Positions 25,221 through 32,435 of a stretch of 35,782 nt of DNA are shown piece by piece. A program made the position numbers and the translations under genes. The DNA is taken from the NCBI GenBank assembly GCA_044866775.1, contig JBIOUG010000090.1, forward strand, positions 1 through 35,782. Direction: 5' to 3'. The notes beneath the pieces were generated by a model that had not been told where the DNA came from, ran no database searches, and saw only the letters and a list, made by a program, of their open reading frames with translations. Origin of the DNA: DASUNQ01 sp044866775 (GTDB lineage Bacteria > Acidobacteriota > Thermoanaerobaculia > Multivoradales > UBA5704). The first letter of the stretch is position 1. The number at the start of each line of letters is the position of its first letter.

Positions 25221-25391
25221 ATGGCCGAGCCCGACTACCTGATCTGTCTCGACTGCGAGGCGCCGTGCTATGTCTTCGAGTGGGAAGCCGGGAAGGTCCA
25301 GGAGATCATCTGCGCCGTCTGCGGCAACGACGACCCGGAGCAGTTCGCGCTGCCCGAGGACTACGAGGAGATGAGCGGGGCGTCGACGTAG
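25221..25391 (+). CDS. Small CxxC-CxxC zinc-ribbon protein (56 aa)
   Basis: A 56-residue acidic protein, MAEPDYLICLDCEAPC near its start, with two pairs CLDC and CAVC, 28 residues apart from first Cys to first Cys, and a further Cys16. This is the layout of a rubredoxin-like or zinc-ribbon knuckle. The Glu/Asp-rich tail ends 14 bp before the convergent phosphofructokinase stop. Third positions are mostly G/C. Similar small proteins of unknown role are scattered in Acidobacteriota. The ribosome site is weak (GGCGGCG). Confidence 0.7.
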   Translation: MAEPDYLICLDCEAPCYVFEWEAGKVQEIICAVCGNDDPEQFALPEDYEEMSGAST

Positions 25392-25405
25392 CCGCTCGCT
25401 AGCAC

Positions 25406-26494
25406 TCAGCTCTCATCGCCGAAGACGACTCCCAGCGCCCGCGCCGCCCGCACCATCTCGCCTTGCGGGTCGACGCGCTTGATCCCGCGCACCGCCTCGG
25501 CGAGGTCGACGTCGTCGACGCGCCCGGCCGACAGCCGCACCATCCGCCCGTAGCGCTCTTGCATCGCCAAGTGCACGACGCGCTCGCCGAAGAGGGTGGC
25601 GAGCAGGCGGTCGAAGGGGACCGGTCTGCCGCCGCGCTGGAGGTGGCCGAGGACGGTGGTGCGGACCTCGATCTCCGGCGGCAGCAGCGGCCCGAGCTCG
25701 CGCCGCAGCCGCACCCCGGCGCCGCCCAGCCGGCGCGCGCCGGTCACGGCGTCGACCTCCGCCACGCTCGCATCGCCATCCGTCCGCACCGCCCCTTCGG
25801 CCACCACGACGAGCGACGAGGCGCGGCCGCGGTTGCTGCAGCGCTCGGCGGCCGCCGCCACCACCGCCGGCGCGTAGGGGATCTCCGGGATCAGGATGAC
25901 GTCGGCCGCGCCGGTCAGCCCGGCGTGGAGCGCGATCCAGCCGGCGTCGCGCCCCATGACCTCGAGCACCATGACGCGGTGGTGGCTCTCGCCGGTGTCG
26001 CGCAGCCGGTCGAGGGCGTCGGTCGCGACCTCGATGGCGGTCCAGAAGCCGAAAGTGTAGTCGGTGGCCGCAAGGTCGTTGTCGATGGTCTTCGGCACCG
26101 CGACCACCGGCACGCCGAGACGGCCGAGCTCGGCCGCGATGATCAGCGTGCCGTCGCCGCCGATGACGATCAGGGCGTCGAGGCCGGCCGTGCGGACGTT
26201 CGCCACCACCTCGGCGGAGCGGTCGGCGGTGCCGCCGCCGGCGGTCGGGTAGGCGAACGGGTTGGCGCGGTTGGTGGTGCCGAGGACGGTGCCGCCCTGG
26301 CCGATCAGGTGCCGGACGTCGGCCCCCGTGAGGTGGCGGAAGCGCCGCTCGAGGAGCCCGGCGAAGCCGTCGAGGATGCCCACCACCTCGCCGCCGTACA
26401 CGCGTTCCGTCGTGCGGACGGCGGCGCGGAGGACGGCGTTCAACCCCGGCGCGTCGCCGCCGCCGGTGAGGATCCCGAGGCGTTTGGCGGGCAT
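25406..26494 (-). CDS. pfkA: 6-phosphofructokinase
   Basis: 362 residues; phosphorylates fructose 6-phosphate at C1 in glycolysis (cytoplasm). Key segments: GGGDAPGLNA (11-20), IGGDGTL (111-117), PKTIDND (134-140) with the catalytic Asp138, and MGRDAGWIAL. Residue 115 is Gly, as in ATP-dependent enzymes, while residue 135 (equivalent to E. coli 124) is Lys, as in many PPi-type and group III enzymes. This combination is known in ATP-using group III-like PFKs, so ATP is the more likely donor, but PPi cannot be ruled out. The gene is divergent from hsp20; GATCTTAG-like repeats begin three bases before the ATG. Confidence 0.9.
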   Translation of the reverse strand: MPAKRLGILTGGGDAPGLNAVLRAAVRTTERVYGGEVVGILDGFAGLLERRFRHLTGADVRHLIGQGGTVLGTTNRANPFAYPTAGGGTADRSAEVVANVRTAGLDALIVIGGDGTLIIAAELGRLGVPVVAVPKTIDNDLAATDYTFGFWTAIEVATDALDRLRDTGESHHRVMVLEVMGRDAGWIALHAGLTGAADVILIPEIPYAPAVVAAAAERCSNRGRASSLVVVAEGAVRTDGDASVAEVDAVTGARRLGGAGVRLRRELGPLLPPEIEVRTTVLGHLQRGGRPVPFDRLLATLFGERVVHLAMQERYGRMVRLSAGRVDDVDLAEAVRGIKRVDPQGEMVRAARALGVVFGDES

Positions 26495-26497
26495 CGG

Positions 26498-26591
26498 GCG
26501 GATCTTATCTCCGGGTGGAGCGCATCAGAGTTGAGCCCAAAGAGCTAAGATCCGCTCCTGCCACACCGGGCTCTTGACACGATCTTAGTTT
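26498..26591. promoter_or_regulatory. Three GATCTTAG-like motifs between pfkA and hsp20
   Basis: GCGGATCTTATCT (26498-26510) and the inverted copy AGCTAAGATCCGC (26543-26555) match at 12 of 13 positions once one is reversed. A third copy, ACGATCTTAGTTT (26579-26591), lies between the -35 and -10 boxes of the hsp20 promoter. The layout suggests binding sites for a regulator of the divergent pair. No such operator is known to me. Confidence 0.45.
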
Positions 26592-26602
26592 CATGATATC
26601 AA
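26574..26602 (+). promoter_or_regulatory. Sigma-70-like promoter of hsp20
   Basis: A perfect TTGACA, 17-base spacer, then TATCAA in an A/T-rich patch that stands out from the GC-rich surroundings. It lies 94 bp before the hsp20 ATG. A sigma-32-like element is a weaker fit. One GATCTTAG copy fills much of the spacer, where a bound repressor would block RNA polymerase. Confidence 0.6.
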
Positions 26603-26695
26603 TTTGGCGTGCAGGTCGAGGGGTAGGCTGGAGGCTCGGCCGCCCGGACCGGCACGACAGACGCCCAGGATCACATTCCAAAGGAGGAATGCCTC

Positions 26696-27133
26696 ATGCC
26701 CACTTCGATGAGCCGTTGGACCCAGTCCCCCACCCTCTCCCGAGAGCCGTTCTACCGCCTCTTCGAGACCCTGTTCAACCAGGACCAGGGTGAGGACATC
26801 GCCACCCGCACCTGGACGCCGCCGGTCGACGTGCGCGAGACCGAGGAGGCCTTCACCGTCACCGCCGAGCTGCCGGGGCTGTCGCGGGAGGACATCCAGA
26901 TCACGCTCGAGAACAACATCCTCCGCCTGACGGGCGAGAGGAAGTTCGAGCGCGACGAGAAGCAGGAGAACTACCACCGCATCGAGCGCTCCTACGGCGC
27001 CTTCACGCGCTCGTTCGCTCTGCCGAGCCAGGTGGATGCCGAGCGCGTCCAGGCCAACTTCAAGGACGGCGTGCTGACGATCACCGTCCCCAAGGCCGAC
27101 GCGGCGCGCCCGCGGAAGATCGACATCTCCTGA
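26696..27133 (+). CDS. Small heat-shock protein, Hsp20/alpha-crystallin family
   Basis: 145 residues; an ATP-independent holdase that binds unfolding proteins. The ATG follows AAAGGAGGAAT at ideal spacing, so strong translation is expected. The alpha-crystallin domain (about 41-143) shows WTPPVDVRETEEAFTVTAELPG, then ITLENNILRLTGER, and the family signature FKDGVLTITVPKA. The tail RKIDIS ends in an I-x-I motif used in oligomer assembly. The gene has its own promoter and an intrinsic terminator, so it is monocistronic. Confidence 0.95.
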   Translation: MPTSMSRWTQSPTLSREPFYRLFETLFNQDQGEDIATRTWTPPVDVRETEEAFTVTAELPGLSREDIQITLENNILRLTGERKFERDEKQENYHRIERSYGAFTRSFALPSQVDAERVQANFKDGVLTITVPKADAARPRKIDIS

Positions 27134-27158
27134 GGAGGCATCCGCTGTCATCCTGTAG

Positions 27159-27190
27159 CGCCCGGGCCACGTCCCGGGCGTTTTTCTTTT
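27159..27190 (+). terminator. Rho-independent terminator of hsp20
   Basis: A perfect 8-bp stem (27159-27166 with 27173-27180), CGCCCGGG type, with a 6-base loop and then TTTTTCTTTT. It starts 25 bp after the hsp20 stop. The T-run reaches the stop codon of the convergent exosortase-associated gene. Confidence 0.92.
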
Positions 27191-27764
27191 ACAGCTCTCG
27201 CTCCGGCATCAGCAACCGCAGGTAGAACCCCACCCACAACGCGAACGGCAGCGCCAGCTTGACCGGCAGGTCGAGCAGGTGCTCGGCCATGCCCCAGAGG
27301 TTGCGCGCCACCGCGCCGTAGTGCGCCAGGCTCCAGGCGCCGAGCCGCGTCGCGTAGACGGCCTCGACGTACACCACGAGCAGCAGCAGGTCGAAGACGA
27401 CGGTCGCGAACGCCGCCCAGGCGAGGTTCCGCAGGCGCTCGCGCCAGGGCACTCCCGGCACGGCGAGGAAGAGCGTCCCGAGCAGCACCAGGTGGAAGTG
27501 GAGGTCGGTGACGCGGAAGCCCTGGACGAGGGTGCGCGCCGGCGGGAAGTCGCGCCGCGCCACATAGGCGTCGTGGCCCCCCTGGCGCAGCATGAGCTCG
27601 GTCACGTCCGGACGCTCGGCGAGGTTGAGCGCGGCCTCGGCCGTGCGCAGCAGGAGTGCGTTGTAGAGCGGCGCCGCCGCCGCCCAGAGCGCCCACACCG
27701 GCAGCAGCCAGAGCAGAGCGTCGCGCAGCAGCCGGAGCGGCCAGCTAGGCTTCGCGGAGCGCAA
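27189..27764 (-). CDS. Exosortase H-associated membrane protein
   Basis: 191 residues, four probable membrane helices (about 12-32, 88-108, 113-135, 166-188), with RDFPPARTLVQGFRVTD in the periplasmic loop. It sits directly after exosortase H and overlaps it by 20 bases. Its start is a TTG at 27764 with no clear ribosome site, so it probably relies on coupling. Members of this family accompany XrtH and are thought to assist the sorting enzyme; the exact role is unknown. Call rests on context and composition. Confidence 0.75.
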   Translation of the reverse strand: MRSAKPSWPLRLLRDALLWLLPVWALWAAAAPLYNALLLRTAEAALNLAERPDVTELMLRQGGHDAYVARRDFPPARTLVQGFRVTDLHFHLVLLGTLFLAVPGVPWRERLRNLAWAAFATVVFDLLLLVVYVEAVYATRLGAWSLAHYGAVARNLWGMAEHLLDLPVKLALPFALWVGFYLRLLMPEREL

Positions 27765-28296
27765 AGCGGTGTGCCCAGCCCACCCAGAGCAGCACGCCGA
27801 ACAAGATCACCAGCGTCTGCCAGACGACGGTGTGGGAGGCGTCGAAGAGCCGCGGCAGGTAGGCGCCGGTCAGATAGAGCGCCACCACCCGCACCAGGTT
27901 GACGAGCTGGATCAGCACCGCCCCGGCGGCGAGGCCGGCGAGCCGGGCGCGCCAGGACGCGGGAAAGGCGAGCACGGCGGCGCCGAAGATGAGCAGCGTC
28001 TCGAGGCCGTTGCAGCCGTTCCTGATGTTGACCGCGAAGCGCCGGCCGCGGACGATGGTGCCCTCCATCCGCACCTCCTGGCCGAGGAGATCGAGCGCCG
28101 CGCCGCTCACCCCCGCCACGCCGGCGGTGAACGGCTCGACCGCATGGTCATTGACCCAGCGCAGCGAGAGCAGAGTGAAGCCGCCGGCGAGCAGGAGGAG
28201 AAAGACGGCGAGGAACCGGACCTCGGCGCGGCCCGAGCGCGGCGCCGCCACGGCTGCGTTCTTCGGCGGCATCGGCAGGAAGCGCGAGAGTAGCAC
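27745..28296 (-). CDS. xrtH: Exosortase H
   Basis: 183 residues; an inner-membrane cysteine transpeptidase/protease that cleaves C-terminal sorting signals of exported proteins. The GTG at 28296 has GGGAG seven bases upstream; an ATG at 28272 is an alternative. The family triad is present: Cys95 in NGCNGLE (93-99), Arg136 in NLVRVVALY (133-141) and His155 in DASHTVVW. About five hydrophobic segments are visible. The small size and the partner gene favour XrtH over XrtA. No protein in the window ends in a sorting signal, so substrates must be elsewhere. It lies 11 bp after mazF on the same strand. Confidence 0.85.
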   Translation of the reverse strand: MLLSRFLPMPPKNAAVAAPRSGRAEVRFLAVFLLLLAGGFTLLSLRWVNDHAVEPFTAGVAGVSGAALDLLGQEVRMEGTIVRGRRFAVNIRNGCNGLETLLIFGAAVLAFPASWRARLAGLAAGAVLIQLVNLVRVVALYLTGAYLPRLFDASHTVVWQTLVILFGVLLWVGWAHRFALREA

Positions 28297-28307
28297 TTCG
28301 CCGCTCC

Positions 28308-28646
28308 CTAGCCGCCGAGAATCTCGTTGAGCCCGGCGATGACCTGTTCGATTTCTTCAGGCGAGAGCCGCGCGAGACGACCGCTCAGGCGGGAGGTGGA
28401 CAGGGTCCGGATCTGGCCGACCTTGATCCACGATCGCTTGGGCAGGCGCGCCGAGTGGATCTCGAGGGTGAGCGGGAAGCCCGCCGAAGGTTCCTGGCTC
28501 GTCACGGCGACCACGATCACCGTGCCCGACCGCTCGTTGAACACGTCCTCGCTCAGGACGACCACGGGGCGCCGGCCGGATTGCTCGCGGCCACGTACCG
28601 GATCCAAGTCAGCCCAGAGGATGTCGCCCCTCAGTATGCGGGCCAT
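28308..28646 (-). CDS. mazF: MazF/PemK-family endoribonuclease toxin
   Basis: 112 residues; the family cuts single-stranded mRNA and stops growth. The N-terminus ILRGDILWADLDPVRGREQSG followed by RRPVVVLSEDVFN is the typical MazF core. Further marks are VVAVTSQ and the KRSWIKVGQIRTLS segment with its conserved Arg/Thr. Length is normal. Its start overlaps the end of the antitoxin by 16 bases, giving the usual antitoxin-toxin order. Confidence 0.93.
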   Translation of the reverse strand: MARILRGDILWADLDPVRGREQSGRRPVVVLSEDVFNERSGTVIVVAVTSQEPSAGFPLTLEIHSARLPKRSWIKVGQIRTLSTSRLSGRLARLSPEEIEQVIAGLNEILGG

Positions 28647-28870
28647 TCGGCCTCGCTGGGCAGGAACTCCTCGGCGGTGCCCTGCTCAGCGGCCGGCCGG
28701 AGCTTGGCGCATTCGCGGGCAAGGCGCACGCGGCGGATTCTGGCCAGCTTCTCCGCCAGCGCGTCCTGAATCAGGCTGCTGCGGCTGGGGAACAGACCGC
28801 GCCGCACGAGGCGGTCCACTTCCTTGAGGGCTTCAGGGTCCAACGAGACGGCAATCTTCGCGGCAGGCAT
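28631..28870 (-). CDS. Ribbon-helix-helix antitoxin of the MazF toxin
   Basis: 79 residues from the ATG at 28870. An N-terminal ribbon-helix-helix fold of the CopG/MetJ type is visible: KIAVSLDPEALKEVDRLVRRG, then SRSSLIQDALAEKLARI. The remaining tail ends in EEFLPSEAEWPAY, which would wrap the toxin. Such antitoxins usually repress their own promoter. The upstream 93 bp separates it from the divergent pyrR gene. Confidence 0.88.
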   Translation of the reverse strand: MPAAKIAVSLDPEALKEVDRLVRRGLFPSRSSLIQDALAEKLARIRRVRLARECAKLRPAAEQGTAEEFLPSEAEWPAY

Positions 28871-28914
28871 AGCGAGCCATGGTAGCACCAACGGTCATAC
28901 TGTGGGGCTTTGCG

Positions 28915-28943
28915 TTGACAACCTCCAGGCCCGCCCTTACCAT
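28915..28943 (+). promoter_or_regulatory. Candidate sigma-70 promoter of the pyr operon
   Basis: A perfect TTGACA, 17-base spacer, then TACCAT, 20 bp before the pyrR GTG. A start site would fall near 28950, leaving a leader of only about 14 bases. That would leave no room for a classical PyrR attenuator upstream of pyrR. Confidence 0.5.
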
Positions 28944-28963
28944 GCCGCGGACCCGGAGAGCGC

Positions 28964-29523
28964 GTGGCCCACCCGTACCTGACGCCGAAGACGACACTCC
29001 TCGACGCCGGTCAGATGTCTCGTGCCATCCGCCGCATGGCAGGGGAGATCGTCGAGCGCAACCGCGGCGTCTCCGACCTCCTGCTGGTCGGGATCCGCAC
29101 CCGCGGCGTGCCGCTCGCCGAGGCGCTGGCGGCCGAGATCGAGCGCATGGAAGGCGGCCAGCCCGTGCCGCGCGGGGTCCTCGACATCACCCTCTATCGC
29201 GACGACCTGTCGCTGGTCGCCCCGCAGCCGGTGGTGCGCGAGAGCCATCTGCCGCTGCCCATCGAGGGCCGCGTCATCGTCCTCTGCGACGACGTCCTCT
29301 ACACCGGGCGCACGGTGCGCGCCGCCCTCGACCACCTGGTCGACTACGGCCGGCCGCGGCAGGTGCAGCTCGCGGTGCTGGTCGACCGCGGCCACCGCGA
29401 GCTGCCGATCCAGGCCGACTTCGTCGGCCTGCGCGTGCCGACCGCGCGCAACGAGGTCGTCGAGGTCAACTTCGACGCGACCGACGGCGCCGAGCAGGTG
29501 CGCCTGCTGGAGAAGCTCGCCTG

Positions 29524-29524
<1 letters not shown>
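28964..29524 (+). CDS. pyrR: Bifunctional pyr operon regulator / uracil phosphoribosyltransferase PyrR
   Basis: 186 residues. PyrR binds pyr mRNA in the presence of UMP and also has uracil phosphoribosyltransferase activity. The GTG at 28964 is preceded by GGAGAG. The PRPP-binding motif is clear in VIVLCDDVLYTGRTVRAAL (104-122), and GIRTRGVPLA and DITLYRDDL match the family. The gene opens a tight operon with pyrB (one-base TGATG overlap) and pyrC. A CCGGAGAG element over its ribosome site resembles the PyrR RNA loop core. Confidence 0.94.
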
Positions 29525-30476
<952 letters not shown>

Positions 30477-30480
<4 letters not shown>

Positions 30481-31763
30481 GGCCGCTCCTCGTCGCCGGC
30501 GGCCGCGTCGTCGATCCGTCGCAGGGCCTCGACGGCCGCCTCGACCTGCTGCTCGAGGACGGCGGCGTGGCGCGGCTCGACGAGCGGATCGAGCCGCCCG
30601 CGGGCGCCGAGGTCTTCGACGCCTCGGGGCTCGTGGTGACGCCGGGACTGATCGACATCCACGTCCACCTGCGCGAGCCGGGCCAGGAGTACAAGGAGAC
30701 GGTCGCGAGCGGCACCGCGGCGGCGGCGGCGGGCGGCTTCACCGCCGTCGTCTGCATGGCCAACACCGACCCGGTCAACGACAACCGCTCGGTCACCGAG
30801 CTGATCCTCGCCGAGGCGCGGCGCTGGGGCTATGCGCGCGTCTGGCCGGTCGGCGCGGTCTCGAAGGGGCTGGCCGGCGAAGAGCTGGCCGAGCTCGGCG
30901 AGATGGCGCGCGCCGGCGTCGTCGCGGTCTCGGACGACGGCAAGCCGGTGGCCGACGCCGAGCTGATGCGCCGCGCCCTGCTCTACGCCCAGCACTACGG
31001 CCTGCCGGTCGTGCAGCACGCCGAGGACCTCCACCTCGCCGCCGGCGGGGTGATGCACGAGGGCGAGTGGTCGACGCGGCTCGGCCTGCCGGGCCTGCCG
31101 GGCGCGGCCGAGGACGTCATGGTAGCGCGCGACCTGATGCTCGTCGAGGACACCGGCGGGCGCTACCACGTCGCCCATCTCTCGACCGCGCGGACGCTCG
31201 AGATGGTGCGGGCGGCGAAGGCGCGCGGGCTCGGCGTCACCTGCGAGGTCACCCCGCACCACCTCCTCTTGACCGACGAGGAGGTGTGGCGGAGTCAGTT
31301 CTCGACCGACACCAAGATGAAGCCGCCGCTGCGCTCTGAGGCCGACCGCCAGGCGCTCCTCGGCGGCCTCGCCGACGGCACGATCGACGCCATCGCCAGC
31401 GACCACGCGCCCCATCACCCCGACGAGAAGGACGTCGAGTTCAGCCTCGCCCCGTTCGGCATCGTCGGGCTCGAGACCACCCTCGCGCTCTGCCTCGACC
31501 GGCTGGTGCGGCCGGAGATCGTGAGCCTCGCGCGCCTGGTCGAGCTGCTCTCGACCGGCCCGGCGCGCGCCTACAACCTCCCCGGCGGCACCCTCGCTCC
31601 CGGCAGCCCGGCCGACGTCACGCTGATCGACCTCGGCCGCCCGCTGCGCGTCGACGCCGCCGCCTTCCGCAGCAAGTCGCGCAACACGCCCTTCGGCGGC
31701 TGGGAGCTCACCGGCGCACCGGCCGGCACGATCCTCGGCGGGCGGCGGGTGGTGCTGCCTTAG
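30477..31763 (+). CDS. pyrC: Dihydroorotase
   Basis: 428 residues; cyclises carbamoyl aspartate to dihydroorotate. It is translationally coupled to pyrB (ATGA). Metal ligands are visible: DIHVHLREPG (60-69; His62 and His64), QHAEDLHL, HLSTART and SDHAPHH with the catalytic Asp. This keeps all residues of a working class I enzyme, unlike the inactive PyrC' paralogues that only support ATCase. It ends three bases before the convergent Uma2 stop; no terminator is seen. Confidence 0.95.
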
Positions 31764-31766
31764 GGA

Positions 31767-32345
31767 TCAAGAGCGGAAGGCGACCTTCTCGTAGATCTCC
31801 GCGACGGCGACCTGGCACTCGATCGAGGGGAGCGAGACAGTCTGGTCCAGTCCCGCGACTTCGGTAAAAAGCCAGACGTTGCCGTCCTGCCGCAGGAACT
31901 GCTCCACCCGCGGGCGGTCTTGCGAGACCAGGAGGTACTCTTGGAGCGACTCCAGAGTGCGGTACTGCTCGAACTTCCGTCCGCGGTCGTACGATTCGGT
32001 CGTGGGTGACAGCACCTCGATGATCAGCGTCGGGTTGAGCAGGGTGTCGACGTGCGCGTCCTCGAACCTGGGCTCGCCGCAGACGACCACGACGTCAGGA
32101 TAGGTGTACAGCCCAGTCGCCGACACCTGGATGCGAAGGTCGCTCGTGTGGACCTCGCACAGTCGGCCCTTGAGCTGCTGCCGCAGCTCGCCGCTCAAGT
32201 TAGTGACGATCAAGGAATGATTCCGGCTCGCGCCGGTCATCGCCACCATCTGCCCGTCGACGTACTCGTGCCGAAGCTCCGAGCTGCGCTCGAGAGCCAG
32301 GTACTCCTCGGGACTCAGAAACGACGTGGCTGGGATGGTCATCAT
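31767..32345 (-). CDS. Uma2/DUF820 family PD-(D/E)XK nuclease-like protein
   Basis: 192 residues from the ATG at 32345; a second ATG three bases on has better spacing to GAGGGGAA. The family signs are present: EEYLALERSSELRHEYVDGQ, MTGAS, PDVVVVCGEP with the first acidic residue, and PTLIIEVLSPTTESYDRG with the EVLS active-site segment. The fold is a restriction-endonuclease fold; biological function is not established, although many copies occur in cyanobacteria and Acidobacteriota genomes. It is a stand-alone gene. Confidence 0.9.
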   Translation of the reverse strand: MMTIPATSFLSPEEYLALERSSELRHEYVDGQMVAMTGASRNHSLIVTNLSGELRQQLKGRLCEVHTSDLRIQVSATGLYTYPDVVVVCGEPRFEDAHVDTLLNPTLIIEVLSPTTESYDRGRKFEQYRTLESLQEYLLVSQDRPRVEQFLRQDGNVWLFTEVAGLDQTVSLPSIECQVAVAEIYEKVAFRS

Positions 32346-32435
32346 TTCCCCTCGGCCGGAGCCAGGATAGCGGCCCCCCTCGACCAAAAGCAACGGCGGC
32401 TCCTGTGCCGCTGCCTTCCGGAGAGACGACGGCAG

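Noticed and set aside
25391..25410. CIRCE-like AGCACTC near the phosphofructokinase stop
   Set aside because: Only one half is present and it lies at a 3' end, not upstream of a chaperone gene.
28944..28963. Classical PyrR attenuator in the pyr leader
   Set aside because: The leader is far too short for antiterminator and terminator hairpins; only a translational model is worth keeping.
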